Counted from the first letter of the stretch, positions 38,301-47,335 are shown. The stretch is DNA of 64,000 nt from Streptomyces sp. NBC_00433 (GCA_036015235.1 CP107926.1:2232001-2296000); one strand, 5' to 3'. Translations and numbers: made by a program. Notes: generated by a model not told the origin, from the sequence alone.

Positions 38301-39915
38301 CGAGGCTGCACAGGCACCCACCTCCCCAGCTGCCGACCGGCTGACCGCGGCGGTCGCCTGGGGCCGTTTCGCCGCCAACCGTGCCGCCGCAGGAGGCTCC
38401 TGGCCGGAAGCGGCAGACGGCTACGCCGTAGCCGTGGAACTGCTCCCACTGACAGCGTGGCGGGGCCTGGCACGCACCGACCGGGAACGTCTGCTGGCCC
38501 AGCGCTCGCACGTGGCGGGCGAGGCCGCGGCCTGTGCGATCGCCTGCGGCCGGCTGGAGCAGGCGGTCGAACTCCTCGACCACGGACGGTCCGTGCTGTG
38601 GGGGCAGGTGCTGGACACCCGGACTGATCTGACAGCGCTGCGGGAAACCCACCCCGCGCTTGCGGACCGGCTAGCCGGCCTCCGGGCCGCTCTGGAGGAG
38701 GGCACGTGGACTGCCCCGGGGCAGGACACCGGGGAACAGCTGAGGCAGCTCGCTCACGAGTGGGAGGAACTGCTCGGCGAAGTCCGTCGGCTGCCGAGGT
38801 TCGAGCACTTCCTGGTGCCCCTGCCCTTCTCCATGCTGTCCGGAGCGACGGCCGCCGGACCGCTCGTCATCGTCAACGTCAGCCGGTACCGGTGCGACGC
38901 GCTCGTCGTGACGCCGGGCAGAGTCACACTGGTCCCGTTGCCCGGCCTGACCACGGACGAGGCAGAGCGCCGTACGGAACGGTATCTGTCCACGCTGGAC
39001 AGGCTGAACCAGCTCGGAGCGTCCGCCGGCCCGAGCCAGCAGACCTTGATGGCCACGCTGGAATGGCTGTGGGACACGGTCGCCGCCCCAGTCCTCGATT
39101 CCCCGGAGATGGCCGCTTGGCGGGGCCGGCGCGTCTGGTGGTGCCCCACCGGACCACTGGCCCTGCTACCGGTGCACGCCGCCGGCTACCACGACCCCGA
39201 CGACGGCCGCGAGCACGATGCCGTCATGGCGCGGGTGGTGTCGTCCTACATGCCCACCCTGCGCGGCCTGATCCGAGCCAAGCGCCCCTCGGCCGTCGCA
39301 GACGCGGACCGGCGGCTGCTGGTCCTGGCTCTGGGCGATCAGCCACCGTACGCACCCCTGTTGCGCCCGCTGCCCGGTGCACGAAAGGAGGCGGAGGCGC
39401 TCGGCCGCCGGTTCCCCGGCCGGCAAACGGTCATTCTCGACTCGGACGCCACGTGCCAGATAGTGCTGTCCCTGTTAGCCTCGCACTCCTGCGTCCATTT
39501 CGCCTGCCACGCCGGGCAGGACCTCGCCGATCCCGGTACCGGCGCGCTCTACCTCTACGACCGCCCCCTGAAGGTGTCCGACCTGGCCCGCCTCGACCTG
39601 CCGTCGGCGGAGCTGGCCGTGCTGTCCGCCTGCCAGACAGCCGTGGGTGGGACGGAACTGCCCGACGAGGCCATCCATCTCGCGGGGGCACTGCTTCTGG
39701 GCAACTTCCGGCACGTTGTCTCCACTCTATGGACGGTGGGAGACGACACCGCTCGACAGATCACCGACGAGGTATACGAGATCGTGGCCCACCCGGAGCT
39801 CGGCATCGATGCGTCCCGGACGGCATACGCCCTGCACGAGGCGGTCGACCGCACCCGCCGTCGGCAGCCGTACCGCCCAGTCGGCTGGGCGTCGTACGTG
39901 CACTTCGGGCCCTAA
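35338..39915 (+). CDS. TPR-CHAT protein (caspase-like protease fold), 1,525 aa
   Basis: A long array of TPR-like helical repeats fills residues ~150-1150 (units such as LLRRFEHTQAVADLDEAVDI and LLRRYEHTGNRADLDRAIDL). A C-terminal CHAT domain covers ~1210-1525. The catalytic His is in CVHFACHAG (His1391) and the Cys in LAVLSACQTAVGG (Cys1432), both present, so it is probably an active cysteine protease. It ends with the usual WASYVHFG block. Divergent from the Cys-rich and membrane genes with 137 bp between. CHAT proteases act in bacterial programmed-death and defence pathways; substrate and trigger are unknown here. Confidence 0.9.
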   Translation: MGQRGNSPEQRIEHAVREYARTGRTAEVEDPQRTADTERLLNEVAVEPRCSPARRRALHLAGWLCLARHGGFAGQRELPDLPTTVTLLGLLHDVNPELVGGRLWELAVEFGADPDSRAQAALTLLVRALEASTDPLLCLTALERALDEVPPGHPRRAEYHLLAARGWLERHGLTGDSTDLSKAVALGRGALQLTEPEDPERVDVLKAVCASLTRLMDQQETAEIVRVAVEMCRKLLSVAPVGGKDHTGAELSLSGVLLRRFEHTQAVADLDEAVDILRRGTERERRAGGARPEPLVNLGLALHERYRLTRVVEDLEEAITVFDAAARLAVRRDKAHASSLRADVRVLEGQRASVPRSAAVPRPAPPTAQSRLEEGTRLIERWKADDDLLCRDRAIELLGPVLRELPEDHPDLAVCSGYLGYALLRRYRYGGLDPADLAAAEEAIHRAVRTCRPDSPNLAGCLTLQAEAAYCQYQRSFAAEDLDAAIAALRRLLSLAPPSERDYWQALHNLGSHLAVRYDSTAALSDADEAIELLRHSLSVAGPSVEDPGHTALRLGEALLRRARDTEAPHDLDEARDSLSTALRLLPSGDPRRKRAQQQLDDAVQRREEERRAFKETVLPVLRRSTFDSGPDDRPTVPPEAAARDPQVAVQYQNVLAEARLSFERTGDASALTAGIATGRRLLAALPAHHPERAQAATVFGALLLRRFEQHGDRKDIDDAIEHLTYGAYGPLPNVQQLRNMLKQPDADVQELRRHFGTQLDALLKLSRPRGSELSTLAGAHLRRFEHDGGGDDLNKAVHATRRAVEVTPPHDAAERRTHLQTLGMTLLRRYEHTGNRADLDRAIDLGRQALVLARRMTSATDDQLTSLGALCNRLRTRFLLTRDASDLDEAVALGTEATVLTQDGRIEPISRQNLALALWSRSLLRDNPADLDAAIGHAEAVVDAPNASTRQRTHTLLTLANMLATRSERGDTESRPNDADRSLALYREAAQAPTSPAADRLTAAVAWGRFAANRAAAGGSWPEAADGYAVAVELLPLTAWRGLARTDRERLLAQRSHVAGEAAACAIACGRLEQAVELLDHGRSVLWGQVLDTRTDLTALRETHPALADRLAGLRAALEEGTWTAPGQDTGEQLRQLAHEWEELLGEVRRLPRFEHFLVPLPFSMLSGATAAGPLVIVNVSRYRCDALVVTPGRVTLVPLPGLTTDEAERRTERYLSTLDRLNQLGASAGPSQQTLMATLEWLWDTVAAPVLDSPEMAAWRGRRVWWCPTGPLALLPVHAAGYHDPDDGREHDAVMARVVSSYMPTLRGLIRAKRPSAVADADRRLLVLALGDQPPYAPLLRPLPGARKEAEALGRRFPGRQTVILDSDATCQIVLSLLASHSCVHFACHAGQDLADPGTGALYLYDRPLKVSDLARLDLPSAELAVLSACQTAVGGTELPDEAIHLAGALLLGNFRHVVSTLWTVGDDTARQITDEVYEIVAHPELGIDASRTAYALHEAVDRTRRRQPYRPVGWASYVHFGP

Positions 39916-40154
39916 CGCTAGTTTTCCGATCTTCCTCAAACCCCGCCCCCAACTTCGAACCCACGCGCGCAGCCTGCTGCCAGTGCCATTCGGCACGCAG
40001 GTTCCAGCCCACACCCGCTCAAGAATGCGCAAACTCGCGCGCTTTCGCCTGCGGAGCAAAAAAGGCTGAGCCGTCCTGGGAAAAGTTCGGCTACCGGGAC
40101 GTCATACCGGCGGGGCAGCTCTACACCGGCCCGTGGCACCGCTCCCTGCGGCTC
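39916..40154. other. Intergenic stretch with a possible gene remnant
   Basis: Mostly non-coding. From about 40068 the plus strand reads SWEKFGYRDVIPAGQLYTGP and WHRSL up to the rve-type IS end, which looks like part of a real protein cut by the element. Its family is uncertain; a DUF6884-like piece is one guess. Confidence 0.3.
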
Positions 40155-41392
40155 TGCGGGTGCCGATTAATCATCCGGGCTGCTCAAGCGGCATGCTGGT
40201 ACTCGTGGAGGGTTCCGCCGAGTCGGTCTTGTCGGCGGACCTCCAAGTGCCTGATGTGTCCTGGCACGCTGATTGGCTCGGGTAGTGGGCGGAGTGGAGC
40301 GGCTTGCTTCAGGGTGCGGTGGGGTCGGTGCTGGTTGTAGAAGGTTTCGAACTCGCGGAGCGCGTGCAGAAGGTGGCTCTGGTTCCAGATCAGCGTTCTG
40401 TCGAGGAGTTCGCGCCGGCAGGTCTGTATCCAGCGCTCCATGATGGAGTTCAGACGCGGCATCCGGACGCCGGTGGTGACGACCTTCAGTCCGGCGTCCG
40501 TCAGTAGCGCGTCGAAGGCGGTCGTGAACTTGGAGTCGCGGTCGCGGATCAGGAAGCTGGCCTTGCTGCCTGCCTCTTCGAGGTCCATGACGAGGTTGCG
40601 CCCGAGCTGTACGACCCAGCGTGCGGTGGGGTGTGTGGTGGCGCCCAGGATCCGGATGCGCCGGGTGGAGTGCTCGATGACGGCGAAGACGTAGAGTCGC
40701 GCCCCGGTCAGGGTGCGGGTTTCGAAGAAGTCGCAGGCGAGTAGGGCGCCGGCCTGGCCGCGCAGGAAGTCGGCCCACGTCGTGCTCTCTCGTTCCGGGG
40801 CGGGTGGGATGCCGTGCTCCTTGAGGATTTCCCAAACGGTGGAGGCTGCGACCTCGATCCCGAGCGAGGCGAGTTCGCCGTGGATGCGCCAGTACCCCCA
40901 CGAACTGTCCTCGCGGGCGAGGCGCAGGACCAGGGCGCGGATCGAGCGGATGGTGGGCGGTCGTCCGCGCCGCTTCGGTACGCAGGTCGCAGCATGGCGC
41001 CGTTTGAGCAGGTTGCGGTGCCAGCGCAGGAAAGTTTCCGGACGTACAAGCAGCAGGAGCCGGCGGAGCTTGCCCATCGGCAGGTGGTGGAGCAGACCGG
41101 CGAGGATAGCGCGATCGCTGTCGGTGAAAGCGGGCTTGCCGACCTGGCGTTGCAGGACCAGCAGCTGGTGCCGCAGAGCAAGGATCTCGATGTCTTTATC
41201 GTGGTCGCTCATCGGCAGCAGGCGCAGGAGCGCCAGGGCGTTGGTCGCGGTGAGGTAGGCCAGGCGCAGGAGCACGACAGATCATGATGCCTTCATCCCC
41301 TGCGCAGGCGAACATCGAGGGGAAGAAGCAGGCGCAGGAGGAGACCGGCGATCACGGCCGTGACCTGGTCGGATGATTTATCGGCACCCGCA
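40155..41392 (-). mobile_element. rve-type IS element, copy 2, intact, 1,238 bp
   Basis: TIRs TGCGGGTGCCGATTAATCAT (40155) and TGCGGGTGCCGATAAATCAT (read inward from 41392). One full transposase gene. Its right side abuts a 5'-truncated third copy of the same family. Confidence 0.88.
40184..41275 (-). CDS. rve-type transposase, 363 aa
   Basis: Complete single-ORF transposase with an N-terminal helical region (MSDHDKDIEILALRHQLLVL), HTH-like RSIRALVLRLARED, and a catalytic core with LLACDFFETRTL (Asp), FLIRDRDSKF (Asp) and MPRLNSIMERWIQTCRREL (Glu). It ends LHEYQHAA. It serves as the reference for the interrupted copy at 11370-13894 and the fragments at 41394 and 44104. IS3/IS481-like. Confidence 0.93.
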   Translation of the reverse strand: MLLRLAYLTATNALALLRLLPMSDHDKDIEILALRHQLLVLQRQVGKPAFTDSDRAILAGLLHHLPMGKLRRLLLLVRPETFLRWHRNLLKRRHAATCVPKRRGRPPTIRSIRALVLRLAREDSSWGYWRIHGELASLGIEVAASTVWEILKEHGIPPAPERESTTWADFLRGQAGALLACDFFETRTLTGARLYVFAVIEHSTRRIRILGATTHPTARWVVQLGRNLVMDLEEAGSKASFLIRDRDSKFTTAFDALLTDAGLKVVTTGVRMPRLNSIMERWIQTCRRELLDRTLIWNQSHLLHALREFETFYNQHRPHRTLKQAAPLRPLPEPISVPGHIRHLEVRRQDRLGGTLHEYQHAA

Positions 41393-41797
41393 CAGCTTCC
41401 TGATCCGCGACCGCGACTCCAAGTTCACGGCCGCCTTCGACACGCTGCTGACCGACGCCGGACTGAAGGTCGTCACCACCGGCATCCGGATGCCGCGTCT
41501 GAACTCCGTCATGGAGCGCTGGATCCAGACCTGCCGGCGCGAACTCCTCGACAGAACACTGATCTGGAACCAAAGCCATCTCCGCCACGCGCTCAGGGAG
41601 TACGAGATCATCTACAACGGGCATCGGCCGCACCGGGCTCTCGGCCAAGCCGCTCCACTACGAGCACTCCCCCACCCAAACAATGAGCCAGCCCAGATCA
41701 GACGTCTCGAGGTCCGTCGACGAGATCGACTCGGAGGAACCCTCCACGAGTACCACCATGCGGCCTGACCAGGCCGGATGATTAATCGGCACCCACA
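41393..41797 (+). pseudogene. rve-type transposase, C-terminal fragment (copy 3)
   Basis: The open frame begins at the copy 2 TIR and reads FLIRDRDSKFTAAFDTLLTD ... LHEYHHAA (stop 41766-41768), then the element end CGGATGATTAATCGGCACCC. The N-terminal two thirds are missing and not found on the other side of copy 2, so sequence was deleted. Confidence 0.85.
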
Positions 41798-41967
41798 CAG
41801 CCCCGCGGACCGGTCGCTGCGAACGCCGACGCGAACTCGGCGTCCGCGAAGACCTCACCGAGACCGTCACGCACCGCGACCGGCAACGGCACCTGCCGAC
41901 CGCGGTACTTGGCCCGCACCGCCCGCACCACGTCAGGCGCAGGCTCCGGCCACGGCTGCGACTCCAT
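41798..41967 (-). pseudogene. N-terminal fragment of an IS1182-type transposase
   Basis: ATG 41967 starts MESQPWPEPAPDVVRAVRAK and continues YRGRQVPLPVAVRDGLGEVF, typical of actinobacterial IS1182-type transposases. It is cut after about 56 codons by the right end of the rve-type fragment. Confidence 0.7.
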
Positions 41968-42339
41968 CGACACCAGCCCCTCCCACCGTGACCGGGAACG
42001 ATGAGAGGACCGGCCACACAACAAGACTGCCGCAACGATCAAGACCCTGACCAGCACACCAACAAATGGGCAACAGGATCGGACAGGGTCGGCGGTCATC
42101 ACCCGGCCACAGGAGCCCTCTCACAGGTTGGAGACGGTCATCCAGGGCGTAGCACCTCTCGCGGTGCCCGTTTCACGTCGGTCGGTAGGCACTCTGCGCA
42201 TACCGCAGTCTGGCGAGAGAATCTGGTTCCGCGCGCGTCGGGCGAAAGCGTGCCGGCGCTTCTCCGGTGCCAGTAACCTGAGCTGCTCGGTCGCTCATGG
42301 TGAACACCCGGCTCCGTTACGTACCAACAAGGAGAAGAT
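41968..42339. other. Intergenic stretch upstream of a secreted-protein gene
   Basis: 372 bp with no convincing gene. It contains the ribosome binding site AAGGAGAAG at the right edge and presumably the promoter of the gene at 42340. Confidence 0.45.
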
Positions 42340-42843
42340 GTGGCCCGACGTACGCGCGTATTAGCGGGAATCGTTCTGCTCGCCGCCCTCGCGGGCACAG
42401 GCCTGGCAACCGCGCCGGCACAGGCGGCCCGCCCCTACTGCACCACCGACCCCGAGGACCACCCGTGCGGTGGCGGGACAGGCGGCGGAGGCGGCACGCC
42501 GCCGGTCTACACCCTCCAGGGCGTCATCCAGCACGACCACGACGAAAATGCGGGCGTCGGCCGCCGGGCGGTGTTCCGCGCCTACTCCCGGCTCGCCGAC
42601 TCCGGGAACAACCGAGTGGACGCCGACTACATCAACGTCCGCTGCTACGCCTACGACCAGCTCGGCGGCTACACCACGGACTACGACTCCGAGAACAACG
42701 GCGCTCTCGTCGACGTCACCTTCGCATCGAACTCCATACCCGGCGCCCTGCGCACGATCACGGTCAACTGCACCCACTACGCCGAGAAGAACGGCACCAG
42801 CTACAACACCACCAGCACCATGCAATACAGCATCACGTACTGA
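42340..42843 (+). CDS. Small secreted protein, 167 aa
   Basis: GTG 42340 follows AAGGAGAAGAT. Residues 1-30 are a signal peptide (ARRTRVLAGIVLLAALAGTG ... AQA). A Cys-containing Gly-rich linker (CGGGTGGGGG) leads to a beta-rich domain with two Cys (VRCYAYDQ, VNCTHYAE). No family is recognised. A strong terminator follows. Confidence 0.78.
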   Translation: MARRTRVLAGIVLLAALAGTGLATAPAQAARPYCTTDPEDHPCGGGTGGGGGTPPVYTLQGVIQHDHDENAGVGRRAVFRAYSRLADSGNNRVDADYINVRCYAYDQLGGYTTDYDSENNGALVDVTFASNSIPGALRTITVNCTHYAEKNGTSYNTTSTMQYSITY

Positions 42844-42865
42844 CCCCGCACCGCCGACCCGCCGC

Positions 42866-42908
42866 AACCACTTCCCCCGGCGCCGGGGCTGCGCCGAGGG
42901 AAGTGGTT
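42866..42908 (+). terminator. Strong terminator hairpin
   Basis: AACCACTTCCCCCGGCGC (42866-42883) pairs with GCGCCGAGGGAAGTGGTT (42891-42908) with one mismatch and a 7-nt loop. It begins 22 bp after the stop of the secreted-protein gene. Confidence 0.85.
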
Positions 42909-43001
42909 GCCTTCAGCGGAAGGGTCGGCCCTGTTCGAACCGATCGCCCCGCCGGATGATTCGGCAGCAGGCGGTGCGGCCGGGACGGGATGATCTGCGG
43001 C

Positions 43002-43115
43002 ATGACCGAGACAGGCACCACTCCCGCCACCGCCCGGGTGGCATTCGCTACCAAGCAGCCGCTCGCCGGCATGCGGCCGCTGTTCAAGGCCGAGCGGAAG
43101 CGGGCGCGGGCGTAG
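43002..43115 (+). CDS. Possible 37-aa peptide
   Basis: ATG 43002 to TAG 43115, a basic peptide (MTETGTTPATARVAFATKQP, ending KAERKRARA) with high third-position GC. No clear ribosome binding site. It could be a real small protein or chance. Confidence 0.25.
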   Translation: MTETGTTPATARVAFATKQPLAGMRPLFKAERKRARA

Positions 43116-43201
43116 TCGGCGACATCGGAGTGGGGCTGGGACGGGCTGCCCCGTCGGGCGGATCGAGGGCCAGGTGGTGAGCGCCATCGGCCGGGAGGGC
43201 T

Positions 43202-43900
43202 TCAGGCCAAGTGCAGCACGGCCAGGGCGGTCGTCCAGTCGGTGACGATGGCGTGCTGCGCCTGAGCGAGGGTGACCTGGCCCTTGCATACCGCGGTGTG
43301 CAATTTCGTCTCAACGGGGTCTTTGGCGTTGTTCACCCCGGTGCCGGGCTTGTGGCCCGGGTCCGGCGGCTCAACGAACAAGTTGCGGGGATCGTTGGGG
43401 TCGCCTCCGAGCTGGAGCGAGATGAGGTGGTCGTACTCGGCATCGGACAAGGAACCGGTGTAGCCGTACGAGGCTGCGTTTGCGATCTTCTCCTTGCTGG
43501 TCACCGACTCCGGCGGGCGGATGCCGCTGGTGTAGCCGCCCTTGCGGCAGATCGTCGTCCCGATGTTGGCCTGGGTGACGGCCGGGCTGATCGCCCCGGG
43601 GGTACAGGCAGGGTCCTCCAACGGCTCGCCCTTCTCATATCGGTAGTGGCAGTTCCCCGGGGCTGGCTGGGGCTGCACTATGTAGTGCTCCTGCGGTCCG
43701 GCCCCCACCGGAATCGGCCCGGCCGACAGCGCACCAGCCGCCGTCCCGGCCGCGGGCGTAGCGGTCGACCCGGCCGGCGCCGGGGCGCCACTCCCCGAAC
43801 CTGCCGGTCCAGGGTTGGCCGAAGATCCGGCGGGATCGCACCCAGCCAGCACGACGATCCCTACGACGGCAGCAGCGGCATACGTGGCGCGCATCGACAT
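43202..43900 (-). CDS. Lipoprotein with an HNH-like motif, 232 aa
   Basis: ATG 43900. A signal sequence with lipobox VVLAGC (Cys near residue 21) predicts attachment to the outer face of the membrane. A Gly/Ala/Pro/Ser linker follows. The C-terminal ~110 residues contain EYDHLISLQLGGDPNDPRNL, which matches the core pattern DH-x-hydrophobic...GG...N-L of HNH-fold proteins; whether it cuts nucleic acid is unknown. Two Cys (CTPGAI, ICRKGG) may form a disulphide. Confidence 0.75.
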   Translation of the reverse strand: MSMRATYAAAAVVGIVVLAGCDPAGSSANPGPAGSGSGAPAPAGSTATPAAGTAAGALSAGPIPVGAGPQEHYIVQPQPAPGNCHYRYEKGEPLEDPACTPGAISPAVTQANIGTTICRKGGYTSGIRPPESVTSKEKIANAASYGYTGSLSDAEYDHLISLQLGGDPNDPRNLFVEPPDPGHKPGTGVNNAKDPVETKLHTAVCKGQVTLAQAQHAIVTDWTTALAVLHLA

Positions 43901-44103
43901 CTCCGAACGGGTGCAGCAAGTCGGATGAACAGCCGCGAGACTACCGGCTCCACTCCCCACGGGCTGGGCCGAATAGCCCTGCCCCTGCCGATAACCCCAT
44001 CCACCCTGGTGGGAGGGTGTGTGCGAGATGCGGCATGTCCGGGTAGGGGCGGCCACTCGAAGGCCCTGGCCTGCACGGTGATGCCAGAAAATGATGATCA
44101 ACT

Positions 44104-45200
44104 GTGCTGCTTCGACCGGCCTATCCGACCGTGACGAACGCGTTCGCGATGCTGCGTCTGCTCCCCATGAGCGATCGGGAGCGGGATACGGAGATCCTCG
44201 CGCTGCGGCATCAGATCACGGTGCCTGAGCGCCAACTCGGCAATGACACAGTCCGGTTCACACCGAGCGATCGCGCGTTCCCGGCAGCCCTGCTGCACCG
44301 GTTGCCACGGGACCTGCTGCGCGGACTGCAGCTGCTGATACGCCCCCACACGGTCCTGCGCCGGCACCGCGACCTGGCCGCACACCGCCACGCCGCCATG
44401 TCCCGACCGAAGCGTCCCCGACGACCACGAACTGTACGCTCCATCCGACTCCCGGTGCTACGGCTCGCCCGGGAGAACCCCAACTGGGACTACCGCCGCA
44501 TCCACGGCGAACTCCTCCTCCTGGACGCGAAAGTCGCCACATCCACAGACTGGGAGATCCTCAAGGACGCCGGATCGACCCAGCACCCGAGCAGGCCTCC
44601 AGCACACGGGCAGACTTCCTCCGCTCCCAAGCCGACGCCATCCTGGCCTGCGACATCCTCGAAACCGTCACCCTGTCCGGGGCACGACTCCACGTCTTCG
44701 CCGTGATCGAGCACACCAGCCGCAGGATCCGGATCCTCAGCACCACCGCCCACCCCACCGCATCCTGGATGACACAAGCAGCAAAGAACCTCGTCACGGA
44801 CCTCCAGGACGCCGACTGCCGGGCAAAGTTCCTGATCCGCGACCAGGACGGAAAATTCCCCGCCCTGTCCGACACCATCCTCAACGACACAGGGATCGAG
44901 GTCGTCCTCAGCGGCATCCGGATCCCGCGCATGAACGCAATCACGGAACGGCGGGTGCAGACCTGCCGACGCGAACTCCTCGACCGCACCCTCACCTGGA
45001 GCCAGCACCACCTACTCCACGCCCTACGGGAATCCGAGGACCACTACAACTCCCACAGACCCCACCAACCCATCGCAAACACCCGCCCCCTCCAACCACC
45101 GCCCACTCCAGACCCCAGTCCGAGGCAGACCAACCACCGCGACATCCAACGACACGAACGACCCGGCCGCATCCTCCACAAGTACCAGCATGCCGCCTGA
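44104..45200 (+). pseudogene. Diverged rve-type transposase with frameshift (copy 4)
   Basis: The N-terminal part (LRPAYPTVTNAFAMLRLLPM ... WEILKDAG) changes frame near 44570. The catalytic part continues as LACDILETVTLSGARLHVFA, FLIRDQDGKF and MNAITERRVQTCRREL, ending LHKYQHAA at 45200. Many substitutions, including an altered second motif, mark it as an old copy of the family at 40184-41275. Confidence 0.85.
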
Positions 45201-45704
45201 CCTGCACGGATGACATTCTCGGCAGGCGCAACGCCAGGCGAGGAGACCGGCGCTCCTGAGCGGGGCGCCTCCTCGGCCTCTTCCGTCCCAGTTGCCACCG
45301 TGCGCACCGCTTCCTGACGCGCGCACCTCACTCTGCTTGCCGATTGCGCAGCCTGTGTGCCAATTTGTTCTCTTTGAGTGTTCTGGTTGTTCTGAGTGCA
45401 TGATCCGCTCTGAGCCGAATCAGCTTGCGTGTGATCTAGGGCACACAGTGACCCAATTCTGACCGATTGTGCAATTGCATCTGACGTAGTACCAGGTCAA
45501 CGGCACGAACCTCGATGATCGTTCAACTCATCGTGTGCGGTGATCATCTCTGAGTAGTTTTCCTGGGCGTCGTATGCGTGGGCAGTCCCCGGAATCGCTT
45601 AGGTGGTGCCAAGGCCACACACCGCCCGGCAACGGCGCCGGGGGTCTGTGGCAACCCTCAAGGGAGTGGACCGTGATGACGCCCATGCACAGCCGGAGGC
45701 CGGC
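45201..45704. other. AT-richer intergenic region upstream of the sigma-factor operon
   Basis: About 500 bp without a gene. It includes a decayed IS end (45201-45232), a perfect palindrome TGCAATTGCA (45470-45479) and an inverted repeat GATGATC...GATCATC (45514-45520 and 45542-45548). It probably holds the promoter and regulatory sites of the operon that follows. Confidence 0.5.
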
Positions 45705-46313
45705 ATGACCAATGACGCGCCGAAGCAGGCCGCGGCCCCGGACAGCCAGCCCATCGGTGCCCTCCAGCACCTGCCGCTGGAGTTCGAGGCCTTCTACCTG
45801 GGACACCAGGCGGCTTTCCACGACTACGCCGAGGTCAGCCTCGGCCACCGCGAGAGTGCCGAGGAGATCGTGCACCGCGGCTTCCTGGAGATCCTCGGCA
45901 GCTGGGAGACCCTGCTCGGCGCCGGCAATCTGGAGCAGCAGGCGTGGGCCATCATGCGGCGCCTGGTTGCCGCACAGCTGGAAGCCGATGGCCGCCCCCC
46001 GGCCCTGGTGATCAACGGCCCCATATACCGGGCGCTGAGCACGGCCCAGGTCCTCGACGCCGCCCGTGACCGCCTGCAGTTGATGGACAGCAGCCGCGGC
46101 CTGTACGCCGCCATCGCGGAGCTGCCGGTCCGCCAGTTCGACGTCATCGTGCTGCGCTACGTGATCGGCTTCGAGAGCACCCGGATCGCCTGGCTGCTCG
46201 GGCTGAAAAACGAACGCACCGTCGACTACCACCTGCGCAGGGCCAAGGAACGCCTCCGCGTCCAACTCGGCCTTCCCGCCGAGGCCGCCCCCCGGAAAGG
46301 AGCACGCCAGTGA
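45705..46313 (+). CDS. RNA polymerase sigma-factor-like protein, 202 aa
   Basis: ATG 45705 follows CCGGAGGCCGGC; an open frame reaches further upstream but lacks a comparable site. A region 2-like helix is seen at ~50-70 (ESAEEIVHRGFLEILGSW). A region 4-like HTH is at ~145-190 (LPVRQFDVIVLRYVIGFEST then IAWLLGLKNERTVDYHLRRA). The long insert between the two regions is unlike a minimal ECF factor. It ends in a GTGA overlap with the next gene. Confidence 0.8.
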   Translation: MTNDAPKQAAAPDSQPIGALQHLPLEFEAFYLGHQAAFHDYAEVSLGHRESAEEIVHRGFLEILGSWETLLGAGNLEQQAWAIMRRLVAAQLEADGRPPALVINGPIYRALSTAQVLDAARDRLQLMDSSRGLYAAIAELPVRQFDVIVLRYVIGFESTRIAWLLGLKNERTVDYHLRRAKERLRVQLGLPAEAAPRKGARQ

Positions 46314-47032
46314 CCTCTTCAGCCCTCGACACCCTCCTGGCCGACGTCCGGATCCCGACGTCCTCGCGGACCTTCGACGTCGCGGCCGGCCTGCGGCGCC
46401 TGGCCGCGGACGCCGTGACCGGCGCCCCCACCTGCGAGGTCGTCCGCGCCTCCCAGGCCGCACGCCGCCTGAGCATCATGTGCCGGTGGGTCCTCAACAC
46501 CCCCGACGCCGCCGCCCACGTCGACCGCCTCGTCCAAGACCCCGCCGACGACCGCCGCGCCGCCGACACCTCCATCCAGAACCTGCCCGGGGCTGAACGC
46601 CGGGTATTCGAGGACAAGCTCGACATCCAAGGCGCAGCCGTCTTCGCATGCCTGCTCAGCCTGACCGACCAGCCCGAGAGCGCGCAGTTCTGGTGGCAGC
46701 TGGCCGCCGGCGCCGGCAACCGCGTCGCCGCGTACTGCCTGCACCTGCACCACCTCGTCCTGGGTGAGACCCGCGAAGCGCAGCACTGGTACCACCAGGT
46801 CATCCGGACCATCGAGGACGCCGTCGACATCACGCCGGGCGCCGCCTTCCTCGAAGGACTCGGCACGGTCGCCGGCTACGTCGGCCGCAACGGCTCAGCC
46901 GCCAGCACCCCACCCACCAGCGGCCTGGAAGTCGAAGTCGACCGGCTCGCCTCCCGCCACCCCAGCGGCATCGTCAGCCGCCCCGACCGCCAACTCGCCG
47001 ACCGGCTGCACGACTTCGCCAGCCGACGCTGA
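46310..47032 (+). CDS. Conserved-looking partner of the sigma factor, 240 aa
   Basis: GTG 46310 inside the sigma-factor stop. Largely helical and soluble, with one run resembling Sel1/TPR-type helices (FACLLSLTDQPESAQFWWQL, then GNRVAAYCLHLHHL). No membrane segment and no zinc motif, so it is not a standard membrane-bound anti-sigma factor. The overlap suggests it acts with the sigma factor, perhaps as a cytoplasmic regulator (inference). Confidence 0.6.
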   Translation: MTSSALDTLLADVRIPTSSRTFDVAAGLRRLAADAVTGAPTCEVVRASQAARRLSIMCRWVLNTPDAAAHVDRLVQDPADDRRAADTSIQNLPGAERRVFEDKLDIQGAAVFACLLSLTDQPESAQFWWQLAAGAGNRVAAYCLHLHHLVLGETREAQHWYHQVIRTIEDAVDITPGAAFLEGLGTVAGYVGRNGSAASTPPTSGLEVEVDRLASRHPSGIVSRPDRQLADRLHDFASRR

Positions 47033-47155
47033 CAGCACCAGCAGGCACCACACACCCCTGAGCAGGCAGAAACAACAAGGAGCCCTGCCCGACCACGGTT
47101 TACCGGCCCCGGTCGAACGGACTCCTCACCAGCGCTCCGCAGAAAGGAACACCAC

Positions 47156-47335
47156 ATGCAGGATAGGACGCCCCAACCACCCGCGCACCGGATCGCACGA
47201 ACCGCCCGCAACCTCCTCGCCTGGGCAGCAGCCCGCCGCCGCACCGCGCTCCTGCAGGTCCTACGCGGCGCCTGCTACAGCACCGGCACCGGCACCATCG
47301 GCCTGCTCACCTACTGGATCCAGCACCACATCTGA
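47156..47335 (+). CDS. Small protein, 59 aa, third gene of the sigma-factor operon
   Basis: ATG 47156 follows AGAAAGGAAC. Basic N-terminal half (HRIARTARNLLAWAAARRRT) and a hydrophobic C-terminal stretch (GTGTIGLLTYWIQHHI), possibly a membrane or DNA-associated peptide. Strong codon bias supports it as a real gene. It lies 123 bp after the partner gene. Confidence 0.6.
   Translation: MQDRTPQPPAHRIARTARNLLAWAAARRRTALLQVLRGACYSTGTGTIGLLTYWIQHHI

Noticed and set aside
38706..40340. Long plus-frame reading across the end of the CHAT gene
   Set aside because: Out of frame with the CHAT His/Cys motifs, runs into an IS and has no recognisable content.
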